A DNA stretch of 64,000 nt from Ruegeria sp. HKCCD7303. GTDB taxonomy: Bacteria; Pseudomonadota; Alphaproteobacteria; Rhodobacterales; Rhodobacteraceae. The stretch's first letter is position 1; every line of letters starts with the position of its first letter. The notes below the pieces were generated by a model, which made no database searches, had not been told where the DNA came from, and saw only the letters and a list, made by a program, of their open reading frames with translations. A program made the translations under genes and the position numbers. Positions 35,045 through 44,469 of this stretch are shown here, piece by piece. The DNA is taken from assembly GCF_013111185.1 (NCBI RefSeq), contig NZ_WVRE01000010.1, forward strand, positions 1-64,000. Reading direction: 5' to 3'.

Positions 35045-36673
35045 ATGACAGCCACAAACATCTACGAGCGTCATTTGGATAAATGCCGGGCAAACTACAC
35101 GCCCTTGTCACCGCTGACCTTCTTGGACCGGACGGCGCAGGTTTACCCAGATTATCCTTCGGTGGTGTATGGTGAACGCAGGTATACTTGGGCTGAAACC
35201 TATGCCCGGTGTCGACGTTTGGCGGGCGCGTTGAGCGCGCGCGGGATAGGAAAAGGCGATACCGTTTCCATAATCGCAGCGAACATCCCCGAGATGTATG
35301 AAGCGCATTTCGGCGTTCCAATGGCCGGAGCTGTTCTGAACGCCATCAACACGCGCCTGGATGCGCCGATTGTTGCCTTCATTTTGAACCACGCCGAGGC
35401 TAAGGCGCTGCTGGTCGATCCAGAGTTTTCGGGCGTCGTGAAAGAAGCGTTAAAGCAGGTCGACCATGACATTCTGATCATAGACATCGAAGACCCCGGC
35501 TTTGAAGGTGGTGAAAAGCTGGGCAACCTGACCTACGATGCCCTTCTGAACGAAGGCGACCCGGAATTCAGCTGGTCTCTGCCCGAGGATGAATGGGACG
35601 CAATCACGCTGAACTACACTTCGGGTACTACAGGCAATCCGAAAGGTGTCGTTTATCATCACCGAGGTGCCACGCTGAATGCGCAGTCGGATCTGCTGGA
35701 TTGGGATATGCCCAAGCATTCAGTTTATCTGTGGACCCTTCCGATGTTTCATTGCAATGGCTGGTGTTTCCCTTGGGCCATGGCCGCCAATGCAGGCGTG
35801 TCGGTCTGTCTGCGTGCCGTACGGGCCGAGCCGATCTATGCGGCTTTCCGCGATGAGAAAGTCACGCATTTCTGCGGGGCGCCCATCGTTTTGAACATGC
35901 TCGCCCATGCTCCGGATGAGCTGAAAGACTTTGATCATCAGATCAAGGTGATGACGGCGGGTGCACCGCCGCCTGCAGCTGTGATCGAAGCGATGGAGGC
36001 GATGGGCGTCGAGGTCACGCATGTCTATGGCCTGACCGAAACGTATGGGCCTTCGGTCGTGTGTGCCTGGAAAGACGAATGGAATGAAAAAGGCCCCGAA
36101 GACCGCGCCGCTCTGAAAGTACGCCAGGGTGTGCGGTACACGGCGCTGTCTGGCCTGATGGTGGCTGATCCCGATACCATGGAACCTGTTCCGGCGGATG
36201 GTGAAACCATGGGTGAGATATTCATGCAGGGTAACGTGGTGATGAAAGGGTATCTAAAGAACCCAGACGCCACGGACGGGGCCTTCAAAGGCGGATGGTT
36301 TGCGTCCGGTGACTTGGGCGTCATGCACCCTGACGGCTATGTCGCACTCAAGGATCGATCCAAGGACATCATCATTTCGGGTGGCGAGAATATCTCGTCC
36401 GTCGAGGTCGAGGGTATCCTCTACAAACATCCGGCGGTGATGGAGGCGGCCGTGGTCGCGCGACCGGATGAGAAATGGGGCGAAACGCCTTGTGCGTTTG
36501 TCGAGCTGAAACCGGATGCCACCGCTACCGAGGCAGACTTAATTGCCTTCTGCCGAGACAACATGGCCCATTTCAAAGCACCAAAGACCGTGGTTTTCGG
36601 CACCCTGCCGAAGACATCAACCGGCAAGGTGCAGAAATTCGTCCTGCGGGATCAGGCGCGGGCGTTAGGTTAA
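35045..36673 (+). CDS. Acyl-CoA ligase (DmdB-like AMP-forming synthetase)
   Basis: This 542-residue adenylate-forming enzyme has the P-loop NYTSGTTGNPKGVVYHH, motifs YGLTETYGPSVVC and SGDLGVMHPDGY, and the C-terminal catalytic lysine in KTSTGKVQKF. It resembles the medium-chain and methylmercaptopropionate-CoA ligases of roseobacters (DmdB) used in DMSP breakdown, but that specificity is inferred only from family likeness. GGAGGA precedes the ATG. Its TAA overlaps the TAA of the convergent DOPA-dioxygenase-like gene in a shared TTAA. Confidence 0.87.
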   Translation: MTATNIYERHLDKCRANYTPLSPLTFLDRTAQVYPDYPSVVYGERRYTWAETYARCRRLAGALSARGIGKGDTVSIIAANIPEMYEAHFGVPMAGAVLNAINTRLDAPIVAFILNHAEAKALLVDPEFSGVVKEALKQVDHDILIIDIEDPGFEGGEKLGNLTYDALLNEGDPEFSWSLPEDEWDAITLNYTSGTTGNPKGVVYHHRGATLNAQSDLLDWDMPKHSVYLWTLPMFHCNGWCFPWAMAANAGVSVCLRAVRAEPIYAAFRDEKVTHFCGAPIVLNMLAHAPDELKDFDHQIKVMTAGAPPPAAVIEAMEAMGVEVTHVYGLTETYGPSVVCAWKDEWNEKGPEDRAALKVRQGVRYTALSGLMVADPDTMEPVPADGETMGEIFMQGNVVMKGYLKNPDATDGAFKGGWFASGDLGVMHPDGYVALKDRSKDIIISGGENISSVEVEGILYKHPAVMEAAVVARPDEKWGETPCAFVELKPDATATEADLIAFCRDNMAHFKAPKTVVFGTLPKTSTGKVQKFVLRDQARALG

Positions 36674-37005
36674 AGCCTGTCGAAGATCGACAGGTCCAGA
36701 TCCAGCATCTCACCCATCCAGAGCGCGCGATCACGGTGATCTTCCAGATGATTACCGGTTTCGGGGTGGGTGAACACGGTCAGGCCCTGCCGGTTCAACA
36801 TCAGCCATGGCATGACTTGATCAAATGCATCGGCGTCAAAGCCCAACTGGCAACTCCAGCGTGGGTGGGGGCCGACGTTGCGGGCATGCATACGCCCCAT
36901 CTGAACCGGGAATAGGCGTGCGGCCTCTTCACAGACCTGTTGTGCCGTCGCTTGTGTGTCGGCATCGAAATAGACATGGGCGTGGTAGCCGGTGATCTCA
37001 GGCAT
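36670..37005 (-). CDS. DOPA 4,5-dioxygenase family protein
   Basis: This 111-residue single-domain protein has the family pattern YHAHVYFD near the start, HPRWSCQLGF in the middle and HPETGNHLEDH near the end, with His residues that could bind iron. Family members cleave or bind catecholic compounds, and many bacterial ones are uncharacterised. The start is set by GAGG five bases before the ATG. Last gene on the strand after maiA, 85 bases away. Confidence 0.88.
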   Translation of the reverse strand: MPEITGYHAHVYFDADTQATAQQVCEEAARLFPVQMGRMHARNVGPHPRWSCQLGFDADAFDQVMPWLMLNRQGLTVFTHPETGNHLEDHRDRALWMGEMLDLDLSIFDRL

Positions 37006-37090
37006 GGTGACCTCATAGCTTTGGTGTATCCAAGCTAAGGTCAAACAGGAAAAACGACTAGGCGCACAAGCACACAGTGCTTGTGCAGTG

Positions 37091-37729
37091 TTATTGGGGG
37101 GCGTGCGCGTCGGGGTGCGCTGCAACAAAGGCCGGATGACTAGCGCAGGCTGTTTCAACCTCCAGAACACGTGGCATGTCCGACAGGTCCACCTGCCAGC
37201 GGCGTGCGTTGTAGAGTTGAGGGATCAGGCAGAGGTCAGCGAGGCCAGGCTGCGAACCGACGCAATAAGGGGCCTGTTCAAACTTGCCCAACATGGTCTC
37301 AAAGGCCTGCAAGCCGGGCCGGATGAAGTGCCGCATCCAATCTCCGGGCATGTCGTCGGCGTCAGTGCTGAGCGAGGTCGCATGTCGCGCAACCGAGAGG
37401 TTGCAGACCGGATGAATATCGACTGCAATCGCATATGCCAACGCCTGAGCTTTTGCCTTCTGCACCGGGTCGGATGGCAAAAGGCCAAGACCTCGGGTTT
37501 GATCCAGATATTCAAGGATGGCCAACGATTGCGTCAATCGCAGCCCGTCAATTTCCAGAACTGGCACAAACCCTTGCGGATTGCGTAACAAATGCTCAGT
37601 GCTCTTGTGTTCGCCGCCTACCAGATCGACAACAACCGAGTCATAGTCGATCCCGGCCAAGTTCAGGGCGATCCGCACCCGATAACTGGCCGAAGACCGC
37701 CAATAGTCAAAGAGGACAACTTCGCTCAC
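37091..37729 (-). CDS. maiA: Maleylacetoacetate isomerase (zeta-class GST)
   Basis: This 212-residue glutathione transferase-fold enzyme isomerises maleylacetoacetate to fumarylacetoacetate. The zeta signature normally written SSCSxRVRIAL reads SSASYRVRIAL here, keeping the first serine but replacing the cysteine with alanine. NPQGFVPVLEIDG and TQSLAILEYLD are typical. I chose GTG 37729, with AGGA six bases upstream; TTG 37744 overlapping the DUF2783 stop is possible. Works between homogentisate dioxygenase and fumarylacetoacetase. Confidence 0.92.
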   Translation of the reverse strand: MSEVVLFDYWRSSASYRVRIALNLAGIDYDSVVVDLVGGEHKSTEHLLRNPQGFVPVLEIDGLRLTQSLAILEYLDQTRGLGLLPSDPVQKAKAQALAYAIAVDIHPVCNLSVARHATSLSTDADDMPGDWMRHFIRPGLQAFETMLGKFEQAPYCVGSQPGLADLCLIPQLYNARRWQVDLSDMPRVLEVETACASHPAFVAAHPDAHAPQ

Positions 37730-37740
37730 ACGGGATCCTG

Positions 37741-37938
37741 TCAATCGTTGGACAAAGCAGCGGCGCGGATGGCATCAGACAGAACGGTGCCGTCTCCGAT
37801 GTGATTGGCAAGTACCAACACCAGTCGGGCGTTCAGCGCGTCGCTGTCGGCTTTCTCAAGCCCTTCATGCGCCGCCAAAAGGGTGGCGTAAAAGTCGTCG
37901 GCGTTGTCGAAATTGGGGGTTAGGATCAAGTCTGACAT
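37741..37938 (-). CDS. DUF2783 small protein
   Basis: This 65-residue acidic, helical protein has the pattern LILTPNFDNADDFYATLL and ARLVLVLANHIGD. DUF2783 proteins are, as I recall, regularly encoded beside FAD-dependent aromatic monooxygenases, as here with a 5-base gap. Function unknown; a partner or stability factor for the monooxygenase is a reasonable guess. Confidence 0.88.
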   Translation of the reverse strand: MSDLILTPNFDNADDFYATLLAAHEGLEKADSDALNARLVLVLANHIGDGTVLSDAIRAAALSND

Positions 37939-37943
37939 TGCGC

Positions 37944-39554
37944 TTACTCCTTACCGCAAGCTCTGCGGATCGCATGACGGAAACTGTTTTCTTCAAAGCT
38001 GTCCCGCCGAGCGGCCACGTGCTGATCCGGGCGGATCAGATACACAGCGCTGGTTGCATCACCCAAGTAACGACGTTTGAGAGCCAGCGTCAGATCGTCT
38101 TTGACCGACAACGCCAGCCGAGTGACCTCAATCCCATCCTCTTCCAGAGTGTCTGGGGCATCGGCATCAATGGTCAGCAAGGTAAATTTGCCCGCCAGCT
38201 TGGGCAGCAGGAATTCATCGCCCAGCGGGGCATCCGGGCAGGCCGACCCCGGGCGTGTGCAGGCTGGGCCGTTCAGCGCATCGGCCGAGTTCAACGAAGA
38301 CCCGTCATAGGTGCAGGGTTGGCTCAAGCGCCCGGAATTCACCAGTGGTCGGGCAAATTCATACTTTTCGCTTAGATCCAGAACCGCATCGCGCAGAACC
38401 CGCGACATCTCGGATTTTGGCGTGATGAAATCGGTGGACCGGCTGGATTTCTGGATATTTTCGTCTGCCCCGTACACACGTTCCGCGTTGTAGCTGTCCA
38501 GCAGGCTTTCAGGCGCTTTGCCGTCGAGCACAAGCTTCAGTTTCCAGCACAGATTGTCGGTATCTTGCAGGCCCGAATTTGCCCCGCGTGCGCCAAAGGG
38601 GCTGACCTGATGCGCACTGTCGCCCGCAAACAGAACACGCCCCTTGCGGAAGCTTTCCATGCGGCGACACTGGAAGGTATAAATCGAGACCCATTCCAGC
38701 TGAAAATCCACGTCGTCGCCCAGCATCGCCGTTAGGCGGGGGATCACATTCTCGGGGCGCTTTTCGCGTTCTTTGTCGATATCCCACCCCAGTTGCAGAT
38801 CGATGCGCCAGACGTTGTCAGGCTGTTTATGGAGCAGCGCAGATTGTCCCCGATTGAACGGTGGGTCGAACCAGAACCAGCGTTCCGATGGGAAATCGGC
38901 GTCCATGATTACATCAGCGATCAGGAAGTTGTCTTCGAACACGCGCCCTTCGAAATCGATACCCAGCATCCGGCGGGTGGGAGAGGTTGCTCCGTCACAG
39001 GCGATCAGCCACTCGGCCTCAATCGTATAGGGACCTTCGGGGGTTTCGACCTCAAGTCGAACGTGATCTTCGTGCGTGCCAATGGCCTCGACCCTGTTGC
39101 GGCCACGAATTTCAATTGGTGCGCCTTCTGCCTGCAGCTCGCGTACACGTTCTACAAAGTAGTTTTCAAAGTGGTATTGCTGCAGGTTGATGAAGGCGGG
39201 GTTGGCATAGCCTTCATCCGGTTGCAGGTTGAAGTCATAGACCTGACGATCATCGAAGAAGACTTTGCCGCGATCCCACAAGACGCCTTTGTCGACCAAG
39301 TGGCGTCCACATCCCAGACGGTCGGCAATTTCCAAAGTACGTTGAGAAAAACAGATGGCGCGACTGCCGAAGCTGACCTTGTCATTCTCGTCCAGAACCA
39401 CAACCTCGACACCTTGTTGGGTCAGATCAATAGCGGCGGCCAATCCAACCGGACCGGCACCAATCACGATGACCTTGTGCCTGACGGGCGTGGGGCTGTC
39501 TTGGTCCGGGCTGCGTTCATAGCCGTAAAGCGGCGTTTCAAAGATCTTGTTCAT
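37944..39554 (-). CDS. Class A FAD-dependent aromatic hydroxylase (MhpA-like)
   Basis: This 536-residue flavoprotein monooxygenase has the dinucleotide-binding GAGPVG at 32-37, the DG motif in CDGATSPTRRMLG, and the GD motif in LFAGDSAHQVSPFGARGANSG. A C-terminal thioredoxin-like domain is likely from the length. It probably hydroxylates a phenolic acid to feed the homogentisate-type ring-cleavage genes of this operon (inference); 3- or 4-hydroxyphenylacetate are candidates, and no hpd gene is present. I chose ATG 39554, with GGAG just upstream. Confidence 0.88.
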   Translation of the reverse strand: MNKIFETPLYGYERSPDQDSPTPVRHKVIVIGAGPVGLAAAIDLTQQGVEVVVLDENDKVSFGSRAICFSQRTLEIADRLGCGRHLVDKGVLWDRGKVFFDDRQVYDFNLQPDEGYANPAFINLQQYHFENYFVERVRELQAEGAPIEIRGRNRVEAIGTHEDHVRLEVETPEGPYTIEAEWLIACDGATSPTRRMLGIDFEGRVFEDNFLIADVIMDADFPSERWFWFDPPFNRGQSALLHKQPDNVWRIDLQLGWDIDKEREKRPENVIPRLTAMLGDDVDFQLEWVSIYTFQCRRMESFRKGRVLFAGDSAHQVSPFGARGANSGLQDTDNLCWKLKLVLDGKAPESLLDSYNAERVYGADENIQKSSRSTDFITPKSEMSRVLRDAVLDLSEKYEFARPLVNSGRLSQPCTYDGSSLNSADALNGPACTRPGSACPDAPLGDEFLLPKLAGKFTLLTIDADAPDTLEEDGIEVTRLALSVKDDLTLALKRRYLGDATSAVYLIRPDQHVAARRDSFEENSFRHAIRRACGKE

Positions 39555-39598
39555 GGGCTCCCCCAAGCAGATGCACCAATGTGCGGCATGTCCTGCCC

Positions 39599-39615
39599 CC
39601 GGCGACAGGCGCCGG
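39599..39615 (-). other. Intercistronic hairpin before the monooxygenase gene
   Basis: CCGGCG and CGCCGG form a 6-bp stem with a 5-base loop in the 131-base gap between the metallo-hydrolase stop and the monooxygenase start. No T-run; possibly an mRNA processing or stability element. The gap holds no gene. Confidence 0.35.
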
Positions 39616-39685
39616 AGGCCTTGGCTTATGGTTTCATTTTATCCAGACGCGTAAAACGATCTGGATCAAACCGAGCCGTTTTTCC

Positions 39686-40636
39686 TTAGCCCTGCAAGGC
39701 TTCCCACATCTCAAGGTCGCGCTGGGCGGTCCAGATGCGCGGCGTGTCGATGCCACGTGCCTCGTCATAGGCGCGGGCGACGTTGAAGGGCAGGCAGTGT
39801 TCGTAGATTGCGTAGTCAGCGAATTTCGGATCACACTCGGCGCGTACGGCGTCCCAGGCTTCCTTCAGGCTGCCGCCGCGTGCAGCCACCTTGGCAGCCG
39901 GGCGGTAGGTGCTGCTGACGAAATCGCGGGTGTTTTCAATGGCCGCATTGACCATGTCCTTACCAACCAGCGCGTCACCCCGACCCGGAGCGATGGCATC
40001 GACATCGAACCATTTGATCGCATCCAGCGTGTCACCCCAATCGCTGAAATGCCCGTCGCCGCAATAACAGGCCGAATGGTATTCGACGATGTCACCGGTA
40101 AACATCACGTTCTGGTCTGGCACATGAATTACGATATCACCGGCAGTGTGCGCACGGCCCAGATGCATCAAATCCACGCGACGGTTGCCCAGATAGACGG
40201 TCATCGTGTCGCTGAACGTGGTGGTGGGCCAGGTCAGACCGGGGATGCTTTCATGCCCTTCGAACAAACGTGGGAAGCGTTGGAACTCGCTGTCCCAATC
40301 CTCTTGCCCGCGTTCCACGACCATGGCGCGCGCCATGTCTGACATCAGGATTTGCTGAGCGCCAAAAGCGCTTGCGCCCAGAACGCGTACTGCGTGGTAG
40401 TGCGTCAGGGCCACATGGGTAATCGGTTTGTCGGTGACCGAGCGGACGCACTCGATCACCTTGTTGGCCAGACGCGGTGTCGCCTGCGCCTCAACGATCA
40501 TCACGCTGTCATCGCCAATAATGACGCCCGAGTTCGGGTCACCTTCGGCCGTAAAGGCATAGAGCCCTTCGCCCACCTCGGTGAAGCTGATCTTTTTCTC
40601 CGACATGTCCCCCTGGGACGCGAATGCTCTGGCCAT
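39686..40636 (-). CDS. Metallo-beta-lactamase-fold protein with degenerate HxHxDH motif
   Basis: This 316-residue MBL-fold protein should carry THxHxDH at the first metal site, but reads THYHAVR: the Asp and third His are replaced by Val and Arg. Later motifs remain: HTAGDIVI, FTGDIVEYHSACYCGDGH and PGRGD. It may bind one metal ion or use other ligands. Its constant place in homogentisate-type operons suggests hydrolysis of a pathway thioester or lactone (inference). The start is chosen for AAGGA seven bases upstream, ten bases after the fumarylacetoacetase stop. Confidence 0.87.
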   Translation of the reverse strand: MARAFASQGDMSEKKISFTEVGEGLYAFTAEGDPNSGVIIGDDSVMIVEAQATPRLANKVIECVRSVTDKPITHVALTHYHAVRVLGASAFGAQQILMSDMARAMVVERGQEDWDSEFQRFPRLFEGHESIPGLTWPTTTFSDTMTVYLGNRRVDLMHLGRAHTAGDIVIHVPDQNVMFTGDIVEYHSACYCGDGHFSDWGDTLDAIKWFDVDAIAPGRGDALVGKDMVNAAIENTRDFVSSTYRPAAKVAARGGSLKEAWDAVRAECDPKFADYAIYEHCLPFNVARAYDEARGIDTPRIWTAQRDLEMWEALQG

Positions 40637-40646
40637 GATGGGTTCC

Positions 40647-41903
40647 TTATCGTGTGTATGGGTTTTCAAGAGCGGACAAGACGGTGCCAACACAATCACC
40701 GAAGCCGATTGTGTAACCATCGCCCTTGGCCGCGCCGGTCAGGGTCAGCGTGTCGCCATCTTCGATGAAGCTGCGGGTTTCACCGCCGTCCAGCGTCAGA
40801 GGTTCCTTTCCGCTCCAGCTGAGTTCCAGCAACGAACCGCGTTCAGGTTTGGTTGGTCCGGAAATGGTGCCCGAGCCCAGCAAATCACCTGCATTCATCG
40901 GACAGCCGGATGTCGTGTGATGGGCCAGTTGCTGCGCGGCGGAATAGTACATCTGGTTGTAGTTGGTCTGTGCAATTGTCGTAGCAGGCTGCCCTGCGGG
41001 TGCCATGGTGATCGACAGATCAATATCATAGAGCATCGGGCCGCAGTCTTTCAGGTGATCTAGTAGCTCGAACTCACGTGCAGGCGTGTCACAGCGGAAT
41101 GGCTCCAGCGCTGCCTTGGTGACAATCCAGGGGCTGATCGAGGTTGCGGTGGCCTTGGCCTGAAACGGTCCCAGTGGCTGGTATTCCCAAGCCTGGATGT
41201 CCCGTGCCGACCAGTCGTTCAGCAGGACGTATCCGAAAATGTTGTCGTCCGCCTCTTGCACCGAGATTGGGCCATCCGAAGGGGTGCCGACAATCGCGCC
41301 CATCTCAAGCTCGATGTCAAAACGGCGGCTGGGCAGGAAGGCGGGCAGCTCTTGGTCGGGCGCTTTTAGCTGCCCCCATGGGCGGCGAATATCCGTGCCC
41401 GATACCACGACCGAAGATGCGCGCCCGTTGTACCCAATGGGAATATGCAGCCAGTTTGGCGGCAACGCGTTTTCCGGCCCCCGGAACATGGTGCCTACGT
41501 TGAAGGCATGGTTCCGGCCTGCATAGAAATCGGTGTATTCGCTGACCGCGAAGGGCAGGTGCATCTCGGCGTCGTCTTGTTTGACAAGCCATGGTTCAAC
41601 CTTGCTCTGCTCGTCCGAGCCCTCGGCCAGAAGGCTGATCAGACGTTCCCGCAGGGCGGCCCAGACGGCAGGGCCTTCCTCCATCAACGGGTTCCAGAAC
41701 GGCATGTCGAACAGAGGCTCATCGCTTAGGGTGATCAACCCTTCGGCTTCGGCAGCTGTGACGTCGAGGATCATGTCCCCAATGGCCACGCCGCAGCGCG
41801 GATCGTCGCCCTCGGTCGAGAAGACACCATAAGGCAGGTTGTTCAGTGGGAACGGGTGTGTCGCGTCATTGGCCGACGTCACCCAGGATGTCATTAGAGG
41901 CAT
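40647..41903 (-). CDS. fahA: Fumarylacetoacetase
   Basis: This 418-residue enzyme is full length with the N-terminal FAH domain and C-terminal catalytic barrel. Typical segments are DFYAGRNHAFNVGTMFRG, DIELEMGAIVG, NDWSARDIQAWEYQPLGPF and GDLLGSGTISG, which hold the metal-binding Asp and Glu residues. It splits fumarylacetoacetate to fumarate and acetoacetate, the last step of homogentisate catabolism. Lies 21 bases after the lysE-family gene. Confidence 0.95.
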   Translation of the reverse strand: MPLMTSWVTSANDATHPFPLNNLPYGVFSTEGDDPRCGVAIGDMILDVTAAEAEGLITLSDEPLFDMPFWNPLMEEGPAVWAALRERLISLLAEGSDEQSKVEPWLVKQDDAEMHLPFAVSEYTDFYAGRNHAFNVGTMFRGPENALPPNWLHIPIGYNGRASSVVVSGTDIRRPWGQLKAPDQELPAFLPSRRFDIELEMGAIVGTPSDGPISVQEADDNIFGYVLLNDWSARDIQAWEYQPLGPFQAKATATSISPWIVTKAALEPFRCDTPAREFELLDHLKDCGPMLYDIDLSITMAPAGQPATTIAQTNYNQMYYSAAQQLAHHTTSGCPMNAGDLLGSGTISGPTKPERGSLLELSWSGKEPLTLDGGETRSFIEDGDTLTLTGAAKGDGYTIGFGDCVGTVLSALENPYTR

Positions 41904-41924
41904 ACGATGTCCCTGTTTTGTTGG

Positions 41925-42548
41925 TTAAGTTGAGGGGCGAAGGGATTTCAGCCCCAACAAGATAGCAGCCAGGATCATGAAGCTGCCGCCAATGCGGTCA
42001 AGCCACAGCTTTGCAGGACCTTGCAAACGGCGGGCCAGCCAGCTTGCGCTGCCGCCATATGCGGTCAGGAACATCCCGTCCATGACCAGATAGGTGGCCG
42101 AAAGAATGGTGAATTGCGGCCAGAAAGGCAGTGCTCCGTCAATGAACAGTGGGAACAGCGCTGCAAAAAAGACCACGGCTTTGGGATTCGCGGCAGAGGT
42201 AATAAACCCCTGCATCCAAAGCGATTTGCGACTTGCCTTGGGCGCGGTTTGCGCTTCAGATACGCGCGCCTTGAGGATCTGTTTGACACCAAGGTAAACC
42301 AAATAGGCCACACCAAGCCATTTGATGACTGTCAGCGCGGTTGCGGATGTGGCAATCAGGGCGGCCAGACCCAGCCCCGCCGCCAACATCTGCAGGAAGT
42401 TCGCCGTCAGATCACCGGCAGCTGTGAACAGCCCGCGCCGAAGCCCGTTGGTGGCCGAGTTTGACAACATCAGCAACTGGCTGGGTCCCGGTGTGCTCAT
42501 CAGCAGCAGGACGGTTGCCACATAGGTGAACCAGATATCCAAGCTCAT
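41925..42548 (-). CDS. LysE/RhtB-family transporter in the homogentisate operon
   Basis: This 207-residue membrane protein has about six hydrophobic segments and the family motif [14 protein letters not shown] near residue 18. It is translationally coupled to hmgA by ATGA. Its place inside an aromatic operon suggests export of an amino acid or aromatic by-product, for example related to phenylalanine or tyrosine (inference). Confidence 0.92.
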   Translation of the reverse strand: MSLDIWFTYVATVLLLMSTPGPSQLLMLSNSATNGLRRGLFTAAGDLTANFLQMLAAGLGLAALIATSATALTVIKWLGVAYLVYLGVKQILKARVSEAQTAPKASRKSLWMQGFITSAANPKAVVFFAALFPLFIDGALPFWPQFTILSATYLVMDGMFLTAYGGSASWLARRLQGPAKLWLDRIGGSFMILAAILLGLKSLRPST

Positions 42549-43900
42549 TTCTTACCCGGCGTTCCGTCGAACTTCTTCTCCAGCGATGTCCAGCAGTCGA
42601 TATAATCATCCTGCAACGGCGCTTCGGTGGCGGCAAATGGCGTCAGATGCTGCGGGAAGCGGGTTTCGAACATGAACGACATCGTCTTGTCCAGCTTGTC
42701 CGGCCCCAGGTTGGAGTATGATGCTTTGTCAAAGGCTTCCCTGTCGGGGCCGTGCGGGATCATCATGTTGTGCAGGCTTGTGCCACCGGGGACAAAGCCC
42801 TGTGGTTTTGCATCATACTGACCGTAAATGTTGCCCATCAATTCCGACATGATGTTTTTGTGGTACCACGGCGGGCGGAACGTGTCCTCCATCACCATCC
42901 AGCGTTCGCGGAACAGAACAAAGTCGATATTGGCCGTGCCAGGCTGGCCAGACGGTGCCGTCAGAACCGTAAAGATCGACGGGTCGGGATGGTCGAACAG
43001 GATCGCGCCAACCGGGCAATAATTGCGCAAGTCATATTTGTAGGGCGCATAGTTGCCGTGCCATGCAACCACATCCAGCGGGCTGTGTCCGATCTTGGTG
43101 GTGTGGAACTGGCCGCACCATTTGATCGTCACGGTCGACGGGGTTTCGCGATCTTCAAACGCAGCTACGGGCGCTTTGAAGTCGCGCGGGTTGGCCATGC
43201 AGTTTGCGCCAATCGGGCCACGGCCCGGCAGCTCGAACTTTTGCCCGTAGTTTTCGCAGACAAAACCGCGCGCGGGGCCTTCCAGAACCTCGACCCGGTA
43301 AAGCAGACCACGCGGAATGATCGCGATCTCTTTGGGTTCCAGATCGATGATGCCCAGCTCGGTCGCAAAACGCAGGCGTCCCTCCTGCGGAACAACCAAC
43401 AGCTCGGAATCGGCTGAGAAGAAGTAGTCATCCACCATGGATTCGGTGACCAGATAGATGTGACAGGCCATGCCCACTTGCGTGTTCACGTCCCCCGCCG
43501 TGGTCATCGTGCGCATCCCGGTCATCCAGTTCAGACCTTCATCAGAATGTGGGACGGGATCCCAGCGATACTGACCCAGACTGATCACATCGGGGTCGAT
43601 GCACGGTGCCGATTTCCAATAGGGGAGGTCGATTTTTTCGTAACGATGTGAATGCTTCACCGACGGGCGAATGCGATAACACCAAGTGCGTTCGGGCGGG
43701 TTCGCAGTGAAGGCGGTGCCGCTCAGCTGCTCTCCGTAAAGGCCATAGTTGCACCGTTGTGGGCTGTTCATCCCTTGTGGCAGCGCGTCGGGCAGGGCCT
43801 CGGTCTCAAAGTCGTTTCCAAAGCCGGGCATATAGCCGGCATGTGTGCCGACCGGCGTTGCAGCCTGCGTCAGCATATGTGGATCACTCGGACGATTCAT
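42545..43900 (-). CDS. hmgA: Homogentisate 1,2-dioxygenase
   Basis: This 451-residue Fe(II) ring-cleavage enzyme opens homogentisate to maleylacetoacetate. Iron ligands fit His347 and Glu353 in [12 protein letters not shown] and His383 in IPHGPD. The N-terminal [17 protein letters not shown] is standard. The start is set by GGAGG eight bases before the ATG; a longer frame to 43963 would overlap the MarR gene. First gene of the operon, controlled by the divergent MarR regulator through the dyad at 43933. Confidence 0.97.
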   Translation of the reverse strand: MNRPSDPHMLTQAATPVGTHAGYMPGFGNDFETEALPDALPQGMNSPQRCNYGLYGEQLSGTAFTANPPERTWCYRIRPSVKHSHRYEKIDLPYWKSAPCIDPDVISLGQYRWDPVPHSDEGLNWMTGMRTMTTAGDVNTQVGMACHIYLVTESMVDDYFFSADSELLVVPQEGRLRFATELGIIDLEPKEIAIIPRGLLYRVEVLEGPARGFVCENYGQKFELPGRGPIGANCMANPRDFKAPVAAFEDRETPSTVTIKWCGQFHTTKIGHSPLDVVAWHGNYAPYKYDLRNYCPVGAILFDHPDPSIFTVLTAPSGQPGTANIDFVLFRERWMVMEDTFRPPWYHKNIMSELMGNIYGQYDAKPQGFVPGGTSLHNMMIPHGPDREAFDKASYSNLGPDKLDKTMSFMFETRFPQHLTPFAATEAPLQDDYIDCWTSLEKKFDGTPGKK

Positions 43901-43932
43901 GGTGTTTTCCTCCGTTGCTGCTTGTCGGGTAA

Positions 43933-43950
43933 TAGTTGATTTTGTAACTA
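43933..43950. promoter_or_regulatory. Candidate MarR/HmgR operator
   Basis: TAGTT and AACTA form perfect 5-base arms around 8 bases, an 18-base dyad of the size MarR-family dimers bind. It lies in the 56-base gap between hmgA and the divergent marR gene and would overlap both promoters. Confidence 0.5.
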
Positions 43951-43956
43951 ACAAGC

Positions 43957-44409
43957 ATGACACACGAAGAATCCAAAAAAAATGATGAGTTTGATCTGCA
44001 GAATTTTCTGCCTTTCCTTCTGAACCAGGCGGCCGAGCATGCCTCGTTGGAGTTTCAGAGCGTCTATAAAGGCCGTTACGGGATGCTCAGAACCGAATGG
44101 CGGGTGCTGTTTCACCTTGGGCTATTCGGTGAGATGACGGCTAAAGAGATTTGCGAGCGCGCCAGAATGCACAAAACCAAAATCAGCCGCGCGGTCGCCA
44201 AGCTGGAACAGAGAAGGTATCTGAAACGCACACGCGACGAAGGAGATCGGCGGGCGGAATGGCTGACTCTAACACCGACGGGGCAAACCGTGTATCGTGA
44301 TCTGCATGGCGTCGCCGCCGCCTATGATGCAAAACTGTCGGGCCTATTCGATGCGGAAGAAGCTGCTCTGCTGCGTAAAATGCTGCAAAGACTGGCTGGT
44401 TTGGACTGA
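43957..44409 (+). CDS. MarR-family regulator of the homogentisate operon
   Basis: This 150-residue winged-helix protein has a recognition region [25 protein letters not shown] split over residues 68-92 and a wing with [16 protein letters not shown]. Divergent from hmgA with a shared 56-base promoter gap. Probably represses the aromatic operon until a pathway intermediate such as homogentisate binds (inference, by analogy with HmgR-type regulators). Confidence 0.9.
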   Translation: MTHEESKKNDEFDLQNFLPFLLNQAAEHASLEFQSVYKGRYGMLRTEWRVLFHLGLFGEMTAKEICERARMHKTKISRAVAKLEQRRYLKRTRDEGDRRAEWLTLTPTGQTVYRDLHGVAAAYDAKLSGLFDAEEAALLRKMLQRLAGLD

Positions 44410-44469
44410 CCACTGGCAATTGATGCGTGTCGCCCCCAGATGGGGGTCATGCTTGATACGGATATTTAA

